Source of the DNA: Strix aluco
Lineage: Eukaryota; Chordata; Aves; Strigiformes; Strigidae
DNA: 64,000 nt
Assembly: GCF_031877795.1 (NCBI RefSeq)
Contig: NC_133933.1
Location: 72,929,730 to 72,993,729 of the forward strand
Reading direction: 5' to 3'
Under the pieces are notes generated by a model that was given only the letters and a program-made list of their open reading frames with translations, made no database searches and was not told the origin of the DNA. This document shows positions 49,476 through 63,445 of this stretch, one piece after another. Numbering within the stretch: the first letter of the stretch is position 1; each line of letters begins with the position of its first letter. The translations under genes were made by a program, and so were the position numbers.

Positions 49476-49979
49476 ATCATAGAATCATAGAATGGTTTGT
49501 ATTGGAAGGAACCTTAAAGATCACCTAGTTCCAAGCCCCCTGCCAGGGGCAGGGACACCTTCCACCAGACCGGGCTGCTCAAAGCCCCATCCAACCTGGC
49601 CTTGAACACTTCCAGGGAGGGGGCAGCCACAACTTCTTTGGGCAACCTGTTCCAGTGTCTCACCACCCTCACAGGAAAGAATTTCTTCCTTACATCTAAT
49701 CTAAATCTACCCTCTTTCTGTTTAAAACTGTTACCTCTCGTCCTATCCCTACACTCCCTGATAGAGTCCCTCTCCATCTTTCCTGTAGGCCCCCTTTAAG
49801 TACTGGAAGGCCACTATAAGGTTTCCCTGAAGCCTTCTCTTCTCCAGGATGAACAACCCCAACTCTCTCAGCCTGTCCTCATAACGGAGGTGCTCCAGCC
49901 CCCTGATCATCTTCATGGCCTCCTCTGGACCTGCTTGAGCAGGCCCATGTCTTTCTTATCCTGGGGGCCCCAGAGCTGA
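49476..49979 (-). mobile_element. CR1 LINE, 5'-truncated, about 504 bp
   Basis: The plus strand opens with ATCATAGAATCATAGAATGG, the reverse complement of the CR1 terminal octamers, and runs to GGGGGCCCCAGAGCTGA, where similarity stops. The minus-strand frame 49777-49514 reads the C-terminal end of CR1 ORF2, for example [18 protein letters not shown] and [18 protein letters not shown] words, with no frameshift in that 87-codon part. Further upstream the frame is broken. The copy lacks most of the reverse-transcriptase gene and is not mobile. It inserted into the MIR beside the LTR. Confidence 0.95.
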
Positions 49980-52900
49980 TGGTTTACATAAACACATAAA
50001 ATAATTATGCAGGCTCTGTGGCTGGAAGCTTTGCAGGATAAAGAGTCCTAGGTTCCCATATAATTTGTAGAAAATGGCCACAGCACTAAATAAAAGGAGT
50101 CTTCACCCTGCATTCCTGAAGGCATATGTTCCACATGGGAAGATGTTCTCAGCCTGAGATGAATGTCTACTTGCATTTCACATGCAGAAAACCCCTTCTA
50201 GGCTTCAGGCATGATATAAAATCTGGGGTACCCACTGCAGTCACAGCTGCTGCTCTATCACTCTTGTACCACTTCATCATCTCAGCATATAGGGTACAAA
50301 TACCCCCACGAGTACACACATAGCATCCCCTTCCAAGCACCTCCCAAAACTCCTCTGCGTGTTGCTGTTTGCTGGGTAACTGACTTAACCTGCTGCACAA
50401 CACTGCTGCTCCCCCATACTATTCAGGGTGGGATTAACTAGTCAGTGATTTCACACATTGAGTCTGGTTTATGTCCTTGCTACTCAGACCTTAGATCCAC
50501 AGACAAGGACTGTCTCACCAAACCACACTCGGAGGGAAAAAAAAACCCAGCGCATCCTCACACCAGCTACCCAGGCATGCTCTTTGAAATGCCTGAGTCA
50601 AAAACTTGCAGCATCCAAGTAAAAGGAATCCCAGGCCACCTGTCAGTTGACAGACTGAGAGGAAAGAACTGATTTCTCAGTAAAAATCAGTAGCCACTGA
50701 GATGCAAATCCAAATAGGACAAAGACCAAATCAGAAACACGTTATGCTCCAAAAAGGCCAGTTTCACAGGGTTGGAAACTATTATAAGCCAAATCAGCTT
50801 GGAGAAAAATTTTTGAAAGAAAAACAGAAGTAATAATTAAGAAGTATTAAAAAAGAGAGCACTGAACATGTAAAGATCCACATTCACACACAAGAAAGGG
50901 AAAATTTTGCTGCTGTGACACACACTCTGGATGGACTTTTCTACACCTTAAAACCCTCCAGAACCTGAAGAGAGGCTGCAAATCTCTTCACACCCCTCTG
51001 AGGTGCTAAATCCCATGGACCAAAAGGCCATTTGTGGCTCCACCAATGATCTTCATGGTTCCTCTGGGTTGACTTTGGCATGCCCTGTCCCTGGATCACA
51101 ACAACAAAAAGAAGTTTTCAGCAGCCACAACATAGCTCTTCATTTAAAAGAAAAACTCAATAAAGCATGTCACAAGTGAGTAAATAACCCCCAAAGGCAA
51201 TCTTCTGACTTTATCTTTTCTTTTCTCAAAGACATGGTCAGCCTGTGTTGACAAAGACAGCTAATGACTTTTCTTCTTCAGCCTTCCACAACTGTCCATT
51301 TAACAAAGCCCACCATGACACAAAAGACCATCAGCTGCTTTCCTTCTCCTGGAGGAGGTTCTTGGGCAATTCAGCAGGGAGCTGCACAGTCTCCACAGTC
51401 AGCCTGAGGTCTAGGAGCAATGTGACAGAGACCACAGTTTCATGACCACAGCGAACTGATCCAACAACTCACCTCCGACGGAAGAGAATTCACTCCTTTG
51501 CAGTAATATTTTTCAGCAAAAATAATAGATTTCTGATGTCAAGTTGAACTGGCACAAGAAGGGCTCCAGTAAGAACCAGAGCCAGTGCAAGAGTGGGCAA
51601 CTCTGCTGAGAAGAGCGTGAGAAAAGCCAGGACCAGGGAATAGGGAAAAGGCGCAAACCCCCTCTCCTTTCAGCAGCACTGCACTGTCACATTAGCTTCC
51701 CTGCTTGTGAAACCGCAGGCTGAGGACTTGCTGTGGAGCAATAACTCATCTGCAGAACCTTTCATGAAGTGTAATCTGGTACTCCCAAGCCAGATTCATA
51801 TCTCACCCATGAGCTCCCCAAAGCATCATACATATAAAGTAAAGATCTAGTGAAAGGGGAAGCAAAATTAGCCATACAAATATTTAGATAAATCATGAAA
51901 AAAGGAAAAGTAGGCAGCAACTCATAGAAATCATAAGCCAGAAAACTGATAAGGTGGCAAAAAAGACAAAGGGAAATAAATTCTTTGATCACCAAAGGAC
52001 CTTAAGAAAGGAGAGATTTTGACGTTTGGGTGTTTACTCTTCTGTGTGTTTGTTGAATTCTTTTTTTTTTTTTACTGGATATCAAAAGCAGATTGGTTCA
52101 TTTTTTGGATGGACAAAGTAGATGAAAATGAAGAGGCAGAACTATTTCATAAATACTCTTATCCAGCATTAGAGAAGTGGTAGCTGATATGCATATATGA
52201 AATGAAGGTGAATTAACTGGCCTCACTGTAAACAAAGAGTTTCAGTAAAAAAACAGACATTACCAACTAGAGTAATTCTTAAATGAGCAAGTCTGAGTCA
52301 TGCACATCCAATAGCTATAGAAGAGCAGACTGACAAGTGCTCTGGACTTATTCCTCTCCATTGACTAGAAGTAGACTAACATGACTGCTTTCAATATAGA
52401 TGCTGACATGAAAGACTAGGCGAGTCAAACCTCTGCCTAAATATTGATTGTCAGTGTGCTGCAAAAACTTAAGATAACTGGAATAAAGCAAATGTTGTGC
52501 CAATTTGGTAAAAGACAAAGTACTGGCCTGCCAGTGTGACCAGCGGTACCAATCTTGATACGAGACCCAGTTAATAAAAAAAATTAAAGGAGATGAAAAC
52601 AACCAATACCACTCAAAAAGGATAGCTGGAAAGCAGGCTTTCTCAAACTTGTAGCAATTCCTGAAAGCCTGCTATTTGAAATTCTAAAAAATCAGAGTAT
52701 TGTATGGTTTAAACAACCCAAATTTTGGAAGTGTTATTCCAAACTATGCCTGATTTCCATAAATCAAGAGAGAATGAAGTATCATGGGAAACAATAAACT
52801 ATTTTGTCCCATTCATTGATAGTGAGATAAATGGATAGCTCTTGTTAATTAGGTATACATTTCTAAAGTACAAATCATTCTTAGTGAGATGGAAAATCAG

Positions 52901-55900
52901 AAGAAAGATTCAAAAATCTTCCCTATCTTGTTGTTCTTGTGGAGTTGAATGAATTAAAAACTTTTATCATATTAAACTAAAATTGTATAACATTCATAAT
53001 TTACTAGGTTACTTTGTTAAAAGCTTTAGTTTTTTCAGGGAGTTCATTTCAATCCATTATCGCTGTAAGGATCACATAGGCCTTACTGTCAACAAAGAAC
53101 TTTCTATGTAATCTTTTACCTAAACTCTGTTCTCCGAATGGCACACATTATTAGCACTGAATACAGTGGGAATTGCTCATGCAAAAATGAATGCTCCTTG
53201 TGGCTTATGTTACAGACTTCTAGATTCTGATATTCCAGCTTAAGAGGTACAAGTTGATGGAAAATCAAAGGAACCCATTAAAATATTTCTTTATTATTTC
53301 AAAAGCCGGATTCAAGACCTGCTGATTGTTCATAATAAGATGATTAAACAATATTATCTTTAAAAAGAAGTGTGTCCAAATTCATGCCTTGTTTTTGCAC
53401 TAATACTATAAACATGTGGATTGTGGCAGATGTTTTCAAGGGCATAATGTGAAGGCAATAGCTTTATAAATGAGAATACATTATCCTGAATAACTCTTTC
53501 TGCTCATAATAGGATGAGTAAAAAAAAATCCACTTGCTGTTACAGAACTCAAAATGCATTTGTAAAGGTGGCAGTGAGGAAAGAAGCACGTCTTGCTCAT
53601 GGGCTGTGCACATTTGGTATGGAAATATGCAAGATGATGGCTGAAAATACACTCCAGTGCTGCCTCTCCTGACTGAAAGACAGGCTGGACTTCATCTGAA
53701 ACATTTCACTTTCCTCCTTCTGTGTCCTTGAGTCTACACTCATCCCTACCTCAAGATATCCTGAGAAGGAAAGAAGAGCTCGGTCACTGTGCATTTCCCA
53801 TGTTCTGTCAAAGCAGCTGGGAAGTTGAAGCAGCCTGTCAAGCATCTGCTCACACCTGCTGAACAGCTGATGGAGAAAACCAGCAGCTAATAGTGACAAG
53901 TAGCACTCCCTTTAAAAACAAAACCCTCAGCTCACTGGAAATAAGTAGAAGGGGTAGGTCTCCCACAGATCAGAGGGGCTGCATGGCTTTCCATGCCAGC
54001 AGGCACAGCCTGAAGACAGGAGATGCTGCTGCCTACACTGTCCCCCGTAATGCAGTGGCCACCTCCTTCACAATCTTCAGATTTGCCAGAAATTGTAAGT
54101 GGTCCATCTGGGAAAGCTGCTGTTGCTGTTTTTCATAAGATTAACAGAATATGCCATAAATATAACTGGTAGTATTCATGCTCCTTCTCTGTGCAGGAGG
54201 TATTCCAGGCAGGTCAGCAAGGTGCTCAGAGCATTTGCAGTGAGGAGCTCCTGCCATTCCCTCCAGCAAGTGCTGGCATCTAAGCCAACATGCTCCCAAG
54301 TAGCTGTTGGATGCTCTCATGAGCTGCAACCTCACACCTGGTGGAGAGGGCACCCTCTGGCAAGGCCACAGCAAGAGGCTGTCAGTGTCCAAAGGCACTG
54401 CCCGCGTTCAGAGCACTGCCTTTTGTCTGTCTCAGCATGAAGAGAGAAACACCAGGCAAGGTCTTAGTAAGCTCAGAAGCTTCCAGAAGACTCTCCTGGC
54501 GAGAGGGAGGAGAGGAAGGAACACAGGCCACCTGCCAGAGATTGATCTGTCCAATTTAAAGAAATTAATTTAATTGTTTGTGGCAGGAGCAGAGCTTGCA
54601 GCTGCTGGCTCCAGGAAGCCTGGACAGTAAGAAAACACGGCGCCAATGCTGCTAGAATTAAGCAAGCGAGGTGAGCACCCAGCAGCCAAGACTCGTCAGG
54701 CTCGGTGGCTTCATGTCCCTGCAGTGACAGGCTCGCACACCCACCTTTGCCATTTTGAACAGTTACTTCCCAGCATGGCAAGTCTCTCTAAAATCCATGC
54801 TGGCTGTTAACATGCAGAGTGGCTGGTATGAGATAGTGCTTTAAAAACCCCATCACCCTGCAATCGAAACCTCACCCTCCAAAAGCCAGAGGTCTGTCCC
54901 GCAAAGGGGAGCCCCAGCAGGCTGCTTGGGCAGGTGGGAGCTGCCAGCTGCATGCTCCATGCCCTGCACACAGACACCCGCTGTCCCAGCCCAGGGAGGG
55001 GAAAGGCAAGGAGAGCCCTAACAACTCTGTAGTTACAAAATTGTTTGCTTTTTTTTTTTTTTTTTTTTTTTTTGCCTCAGAAGATAAGAACAGTTGGAGA
55101 AGTATATGCTGTGGGGCCTCAGCAAATCTACTGCCAGGATTTGCTGTCTGAGGCTTTCATCCATCAGTTTTAATCCAAATTAGTAGGAGCTTCAGAAAGG
55201 GATTCTGGCAAAGTCACAGCTGGAAAGATTTCCATCATTAATTCTGCCGAGCATATAAAAATACAATTTAAAAAAAAAAGAAAAAGGAGGGTGGGATGTA
55301 ACAGTTCTTGGCACAAACATGTTTTGGTTTGCTTTCAGAGTAAAAACAAAAACCAAAAGAAAATCTATATTTAATTAAGAAATAGTCCATATCTTTGTTG
55401 TCTTTGACATCTTTACATAAGGCTAAAAATGCTATTCTACGGTTATTATAAAAGTAATCTCCTACTGAGGTAGAAATTTTCTTTGCTTTATGAAGAGGCA
55501 AGGCAGCTGGGGGTGAGAGAGGAGGTCCCGCTTCCCTGGCCCCAGCGGCACAGGCCCTGTGCAGTTTTTTGGCAGGTCATTCCTGCAGCAAACAGCAGCA
55601 ATTTATCGAGTTCAGCCTGCAGCTTGTCACATCACTCCGGGGAACACCAGAATGGGGAAGCAGAACAAACGCAGGCGGTGCTTGGCCACTCGTGCCTATT
55701 TGCCCAGTATGCACAAGCACATTCACCACCATCCATACCAGCTGCTTTGCAACTACAGGACTGAGCAGAGGCATCCCACTACTGAAGAAGCTGCTTTCCA
55801 GTAACCACTATTGAAGAACCACCCATAGGGACACATGCACCTCTGTGACAGCTCCTGTTGCAAGCCAGGGAGACTAAAACATGACATTTTGCAAAAGTCA

Positions 55901-58900
55901 ACTTTGACAAATATTTACCGATTTGTGAACCAGCCCCTTTTCTCATGTAATTTCATTATCTTTTCCCAGGAAATGTTGTGTTAAGGAATGAGGTTCAAGC
56001 GAAGGCATGCAATTATTCTCAGCCACATACACATTTTGTAGAGAGAGTAGAAACTTCTCAAGACTTTCCTAAATTGCTAGGGGTTTGTTTATTAACAAGA
56101 CACAAGGTTCTCTCCAAGACAGGAGCCTGTGTCCTACGGTGCTGCTCACCGATTCTGGTTATCCTAGTCTCTGCCACAACTGTTAGTGCAATAAACACAC
56201 TACACCTGCCTAGTACTCCTAATCTCAGGATCTCACCACTTTATGTAAACAGCCTCAAAACAAACCTGTAGAGCAGAATAATTTATAAAGACATGAACTG
56301 TGGCCAGAGAGGCATCATTCCACCCATCACATACATTCACATGAACAGGACCACAACTCAGCGGAGAAGACTGCCTGTGGGTAAGGACCTATCCTTCCAA
56401 CTGAATAGATCCAACTACTCACAGGATTTTCTCCGCATAGCTCTGTTTCATCACTAGCCAAAAATCACAATATTTTAGGAACCTTCCTTATTGCCTGTTA
56501 AGAACTTTCATAGCTAAATTTATCCTGTACTGAAATTACCCACTTGTGTTTCTCCTAGTGCTGCATTCAATAGAAAAAAAAAAATAGATCAAGGATTAGT
56601 CTTGCCCCCAAAATGCAACCATCATCATAATTCCCAGCGTTCAGTGAATATCTCTCGTATCAGTCTTAGAATAAAGCAAAGACACTCTGGGCTGTCCAGT
56701 CCTGGCACTGAACATCCATCCTTAGTTATCACTCAGAGACATCCCATCTTTTGGGACAGACTCCTATAGAAGAAAGTATTATGATTAATTGCTCTATGAC
56801 TATTTTGCCAATGGTATCTCCCTATGGAGATGAGATTAGTTACAAGTTATGTATTTGATTAACTACTTATCCCAGCACATAGAGCAACATAACCTGTTAA
56901 TTTGCACTTTATTAGAAAAAACTTTTTAGAATGAATCTGTGAAGAACAAGTTTTAAATCAGAATTTTATACAGCAAGTGACATTTTCATTGAAAAAAAAA
57001 TTGAAAAGTAATTTTAAAATGAAATTTAGTTTTGGAGAGAATTAAAACAGTGATAATACTATGGTGTTTTGACATCTTTAGAAGGTAAGATTTTCTTTCT
57101 TTTTACCCATTTTTACGTAAAGCAACAGAAATTTTGGATTAGAATCTCAGATAATCATTGGCAATCATCATATCTTTGTACAAAATAGTCTCTTTCCAGC
57201 ACCCAAAAATTGAATTTAAAAGAAAATAACTTTTGGGAAATTTTAAATGAAGCAAAATGTCCCATTCCTACCCAGTTGCACTCAAAATACTTCTTGTCAA
57301 CCCTGACGTGCAGGGTCAAAGCCTCCTGTGCCTAGGTCTGCCGTGGGTTGTCAGCAATCTGTAATGCATCTCCTGGGCACCTCACTGAGTGTACAGATAC
57401 CTAAGATCGCAACAGTGGCAGTAAAGACAGTAGGATCTCCCTCCCATCAATGGATTTTACCTTTCAGCTGCCCACCTCATTTTAAGCAGCCTACAAGAAT
57501 AAAAAAGATCTTATTTGACAAACCTGTTTTGAGGTCCAATACCCTTAGTGTAGCCAGATAGATTGTTCTTTCTCTGCGACCCTGTGTCTGATGAGGCCTT
57601 TTAGCTAACAGAGAGATGACATCTCTTTTGAGTGGTGTCCTCCCCATCCATAGGCTCAGGAAAGCTGTAACTGATTAGAGGCACTGTAAAAACTAACAGG
57701 AGCCATGATAGAAAACTATAATGAAAACAGTTGTGAGGAGACACACACAAAGAGATTTTTACAGTCCAATAAGCCAATAAGAGAACATCAGAGAAATATA
57801 TTAAAAAGAGTAGCATGGAGGCAGGCAAGATATATTTTGCTGTTTCAAGTTATGTGATCACCAAAATCAATGACCTAAAACCCCACATTTTTTCCAAATA
57901 GCAAACAGAAGAGAAAAGCAGAGAGGGATACCGGCCTCTTCATTCTCCTGGGTACCCACAACTCTCATTTTTTGAGGAGCAGGGAAAAAGTTTCCAGACT
58001 GAAAAGACAGCCTTGTTCAACTCTGGACATCAGTTTACACTGCAGACCAGGCTAAACAGCAAAGAAAGAATGCCTTAAATTTTTCTTCGCAGCTTCTGTG
58101 AAGGGGCAGAAAAGAGAGTCAGAAAAGAGAAACGTGGTGGTAACAGGAGCTGAGCCAACAGAGAACAACCTTTGCCTTTTGGAGACTTCATCAGCCGCCT
58201 GTCAGCTAACCCCAGAGCTGCCTGTTGTCTGACAGGCAAACCCATAACCATTGTCTATCATCTGCTTCTGTCTTGCTCACTCCAACTGGACATTTTTGTC
58301 TCTGGAAAACCTGTGGCCAGAGGACATTGCAAAGTCACAGGGTCACCATCTCTGTAACATCTTTCTCTGGCTGGTGGCCCTGAGGCTGTGGAGTTGTCCT
58401 GGGGACAGTGGAAATAACCATTAAGAAGAAATCTTAAAAAGCGGTAATAGAAGAAAGATTCAGAATGATTAAGGGGCTTCCTCCCTATAACATCTCTACA
58501 GTTAACTAATATGAAAACAGCCTGAGAGATAGCCCATACTTTATCTTCTTAGCAGCATTTTTCAATACTGAGAACTCACAAAAATTTGACTGCTTTCTGC
58601 CAACTGCCATGTGTATGGATACCTATGAGCCTCTTTTAAGTCACAACTCTGAGCTAACATACTAGTCTAATGGAAAAAGAAGAGACACCAGTCAAGGACT
58701 TCTACCACAGTCTTCCAGCTCCATTGAACAGGTAGAGAGAAAGGAAGGATCCACCAAAACCAAACTTCAAGAGTTGCTGTTGAAGTGCCCATATCCTGTG
58801 AGTGGACATTGCTGCAGTGCATGGTACCAGCACAAAGTCCAGCAACACGTGTTGTGGAAACAAAAAGCCTACTCTACTAGAGGAGACCCAGAGTTAGATG

Positions 58901-61380
58901 TTGTCCCAACAACAGACGCCAGTTTCTTAGGTTGGTTTAAAGGAAGGACTGCACTCTCCTTGAGGTGTTCAACAAGCTGACACATCTGCTTGACTCTTCT
59001 CATCAGAGTGATAAGGAGAAACTACTGAGTGTGAGTTTTTGTGAGTTAGTCTCATAGCTTGAGTAGAAGTGGAAAGTTCAGCCAAGACCTTTATGTTCCT
59101 TCTAAAAAAGCTCTTTTTATGCTTTTATTTGGGTCTTTTTGTTTTAAAGAGAAGATCAAGCAGCAGCAGGACCAGCACTGGTTGCCACAGCAACAAAAAA
59201 CATTGGTTAGAGTTTCTGTCTCCAGGTCTTGCTTCCATGTGAATTCTGTGATGTTTAATGAGAGTTGAATTCATATTACAACCTCTTCCTTGGAAGAGAC
59301 TAACTAGGTCTTTTTCTTCAACACCTCTGCCTATTTCAACAAAATTTATAGCTCCCTGTTATCTGTGAGACCTCATCAAACCTTGACCTTGTGTCAAAAC
59401 TGTTCAAATTGGCCACAAATTTAAAAAAGTATTAGAGAGAGATAGCAAGTAGGGCACACAATGCAGAGAAAATCTATTTCCACTACTTTTCCACTTCCTC
59501 TTCCCATAGATACGTGGGAGGCTTGGCAGCCAGGACCACCACCACCAGGTAAAGGGATTCTGTGAAAAGGAGGGGCTCTTTCCCTCTGTTGCCTCAACAA
59601 ATTGCTCCCTACAGCAAGACACAGCCTCTGCCTGTATGACCTCGCAGCTCCTCCCTCCATGCAATTTGCTGCAGTGCAACAAAGCACTCCAAAAATAACG
59701 TTTATTTTTCAAAACTGGAAAATGGCACAAACCACCCCGAAGGAGAGAATGACAACGGCATGAGTTCAGCGCAGGCTCGTGAACTGACCTTCCCTGCCAG
59801 GGACAGGAAACTGGAACCTCACGAAAAGAGCCTGAATGGAACCAGATCGAATGAAAGTGCCAGAAACCGCATCCATCGATGGCCAAATCCTGCCGAAAGG
59901 ATAACTCACCCGCCTGTCAGTCCTTTGCTAGAGCAAGCACAAGGACTGTGACACGGCTCTACAGCTATAAATGCCTCTGCTTTGCAAGTCTGCACGTACA
60001 ATAGGCTGGAGCATGCACATGAAGTGAGGTAAAATTTGAAGATCAGAAATATTTCCAAATGATGGCTTTACAGTTGGGGATCAGCACAGCTTGAACATCT
60101 GATTTTAATTTTAAACTATTTTTGAATAGTGGATGTTGATGCAGTACCCCAAATACACTTAAGAGTTTCTGTTCAAAATGGTATTCTTCAGTAACAATAA
60201 AGCTGTTATGCATGAACTGCTAAACAGAGGCCACACCACTGCTGCTGAATGGACTAAAAGTTGGACCAGGCAGAGGAGAAATAAACTACATCACTCTCTT
60301 TGAATAGACAGAGCCAGATTTCCCACTACCTTACATCTCGTATAACCATTTAGATCATGTCTATGTAGGGTAACTTTCATGAAAATTAAGTTATAAATCC
60401 ATAATAAATCCATCTAGAAGAATTCCTTGCCTATGAAGAACAGAAAGTAATTTTAATTTGTAAAGTAGTAAAAGCTGAATGCCAAATTGTAATGCTAAAA
60501 TTGAAGTCAGAAGTTATAAGAAGACAGGTTTTCAGGAGCAGTAATTTTTTGATGTAATATTTGAAAGTGATCAATTCAAATTCCACTTTTGAAAAATTTT
60601 CTGAGCTTTGATCTTGCTCCAAGTTTAGCCCAGAACAACTATTATATGGCTGACATTAAAAGTCTCAAAACAAAGTGATTTATAATAGAAACACAGAAAA
60701 TAAATCACTATTTCAGAACTTCCTAACACACCATAGATTAGATCCAGAAGGTCAGACAAAGTTGTCATTCAGTATGCGAGCTCTCCCTGCTGCAGCTGAG
60801 GACCACAACACGCAGAAGAGCAAATTCAGTTAATGAACTTCATCAGATATACACAATGACTTGTGCCTTCCCAGGTATCACTGATTTTTTTGGATTATAA
60901 TCTACAAAGACTGTAACATGACCACAGTCAGTGACTTGCAGCAAGTTGAGAAGCACGGCTTCCTCCCTCTGGCTGGAGCAAGTACATACATTCACCAATG
61001 CCCTGCTGAGAAGTACTTGAACATACCTGACCACCAAAATGAGAAGAGCCATTAACATCCTGAATTAATGGGCTCAGTGGTTTTCAAATGAGATATTTTC
61101 ACGACGGACATGGTGTGGATTCAGCAAAGTTTGCCCTTTAACAAATACAGCTTCAATTTCAAAGATTCGATTAGGCTTCATACCATTGGGGAACCATTAC
61201 TGATTTGATGCTGTTGTTATTACTGCTTTAACTATCAGTTTCTGAACAAAAAATTGCAGACAGTTGGCTTGACCAAGAGTCAAGATTTAGGAATGCAAAA
61301 GCAAATCCAAGGTACAGATGAGCTTCAGATGTGGACAGGTTTCACAGGGTTTAATAGGCTCTCCAGAGTTTGTCGTGTCG
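49980..61380. other. Unique non-coding DNA
   Basis: About 11 kb with no supported gene. Homopolymers at 52061-52073 (T13) and 55049-55073 (T25). Frames up to 160 codons (59404-59886, minus) lack any domain, splice framing or sensible composition. If the last exon at 63.4 kb is right, this is downstream intergenic DNA. Confidence 0.55.
55049..55073 (+). repeat. (T)25 homopolymer
   Basis: Twenty-five consecutive T residues, the longest A/T run in the window. No gene-like sequence precedes it on the minus strand, so it is not called a retrogene tail. Confidence 0.92.
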
Positions 61381-61390
61381 CAGCGGCTTC

Positions 61391-61418
61391 TTTTTTTTTT
61401 TGGGGGGGGGGGGGGGGG
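61391..61418 (+). repeat. T11 followed by G17
   Basis: Eleven T (61391-61401) switch to seventeen G (61402-61418), followed by GAGCGCGCACACGTGCA. It parallels the A10G21 run at 23.8 kb. Confidence 0.92.
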
Positions 61419-61554
61419 AGAGCGCGCACACGTGCATTTGTTGCTTTGTGTTTTTTGTTTGTTTTAAACACTTCTGGTCTCAGACAGAGCAACTGGAATT
61501 CATACAAGCAGTTACTGCATGCAACAATTAAAAAAACTCACAACAATCTTTTGT

Positions 61555-61560
61555 TTTATT
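61555..61560 (-). promoter_or_regulatory. Poly(A) signal AATAAA, distal
   Basis: AATAAA on the minus strand with a U/GU-rich stretch 15-30 bases downstream; the best candidate for the main 3' end. Confidence 0.45.
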
Positions 61561-61886
61561 GTATATCATTTACAAAAAACCAAAACAAATGAAAATCATC
61601 TTCTTAATAAGCAATCCTTGATCACCACCAATGTGTTTCTAAAACAGCCAGATGTTCACAGTTTAAGAAGCCAAATAATACTACTACTTTTTTTGTAAAC
61701 ATTAATGGTGAAAGAATAATAATAATGGTTTTAGTCAATCATCATTAGTACTTGAAAGTACAAATATAAATTAAATAAGACTCAAAAAACTTGTACAATA
61801 AAATCTGCTATAAACAAAGTTAATTAAAAAGAACTGCTCTCAACCTGTGTTGTGGGTTTCATCTTGTTTTAAAATTAAAAGCAGTA

Positions 61887-61892
61887 TTTATT
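61887..61892 (-). promoter_or_regulatory. Poly(A) signal AATAAA, proximal
   Basis: A second minus-strand AATAAA within the proposed 3' UTR; it could give a transcript about 330 bases shorter. Confidence 0.3.
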
Positions 61893-63445
61893 TTTCTGAA
61901 GCATCCAAATGAATGTTCATATCCAGATGTCCTTACAAAGAAACACGATCTTCATTCTTTCCTCATTTTTTAATCTGTTTATATTATATTTTACTTCTGA
62001 TTGTCTTTTTCTTCCTTGGCAATCCTCTTTGTCACACCACTGAAATACTTCTCACGAAAAGAATTGTGTCCCCTGTATGGCATGTACTGACCATCCAACA
62101 AGTGAGAATTCTGATCTTGATCCTGCATGGTATCAAAATGCAAGCATTAGATTTTACAGTGGTATGTTCAGCATGTATTGCCATTGGTTTTCCTCCAGAC
62201 TTTTTCAAACAATACAAGCAAGAGTAAAGTTGTTGGGTTTTTTTTACAATTTAATTGCAAACATTTAAGTCACTAGATTAAAGAATTTCAAAAATAGAAT
62301 GCTAAGGTTTCCATTAGAATTAACACGAACGTATACATCCTACTGCAAAGTCTTAACATTTAACAGAAATGAAAATCCACATGCAATGGATTGTCATTTG
62401 ACATTGATCAAATACAAAATGTAAGCAGACAAGGATTTTTTGTTGGTGGTTTTGTTGTTTAGGGTTTTTCTTTTTATGTACTCATTCAAATTTTCATTAT
62501 TCTACTCTGTACAGCAAAATGATGCAAGTTGACAGTACCAGACATCTGAAGTTTTAACAGCGCTGCATTACTGGAATATCTCAGCTAACATCACCAGAAT
62601 CCAACCCTTGCATGAATGAATGAGAGCACAGGTACTATGCCACACAGACTTTTATAAAGGAAAATATAAAGGTTAGTTTCCAGAAAAAATACCATCTGGA
62701 GAATTCAATTACTCGGAGGTTTGTGGAAAGCAGATACAAACAGAAGGGGAACACAAATGACTAAAATGAGTTCCTACAGTTACTGAAGCGCAGAGGATTT
62801 TTCTTATGCAGTATTCACGTACTTCTGAAAGTTAAAGTTGACACAGTAAATCCCTACACATAATACCTATTTGAGATCAGCGAAGAACATAGTTTAGAAA
62901 GTTGGCCCATTATATACACAAAGGTTTAGTTCATTGTGTACACTGTGGCTTTATACAATTAAGATACTTGTCAACTAGTGTTATCAATACTGTAAGATAA
63001 ACAATACATCAAACTAATCTGAGTGCTAAAGAAAACTGATGGCAACTTTTAAAAAGCAGTTTTACACTTATGGTTGATGTCAGTTTATTATGCTCAGTAG
63101 CAAGATGGAACTGAGATAAGCAGACTCATGTAGAACAACTGAACAGTGCAAAGAGAAAATAAAAACAAGCATACAACAGAACTAAACCTCTATTCCACTA
63201 AATGTTTCTTCTTAATGCATCCTCATTGTTATTTATTTTAAGCAATGTGGCAACATACAGATTGGTTCATTACTTAAGTTTACAGTTCAGAGTTATTTGT
63301 TCATATTTGAAATTAAGGTTACTGTGGAATGCTTTAGCATAAGTAGGATAGCAGGAACATGGAAGTAGATTTAAATCAATACTTTCATACTACAGAAGTA
63401 TTACAATGCAAGGATGAACTGAATCCTAGTGAACAATCTCCTCCT

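Larger units (their letters stand above)
61535..63445 (-). other. Probable 3' UTR of a minus-strand gene
   Basis: This 1.9-kb AT-rich block lies directly downstream, on the minus strand, of the candidate stop codon at 63446-63448. It has no frame or repeat of note. Minus-strand AATAAA signals occur at 61887-61892 and 61555-61560. The latter is followed by GTTGTGAGTTTTTTT, a plausible GU/U-rich downstream element, placing the transcript end near 61535. Shorter 3' ends are possible. The call depends on the terminal exon being real. Confidence 0.42.

Noticed and set aside
59404..59886. 160-codon minus-strand frame
   Set aside because: Composition rich in Trp, Ser and Cys with no domain, no splice framing and competing frames on both strands.
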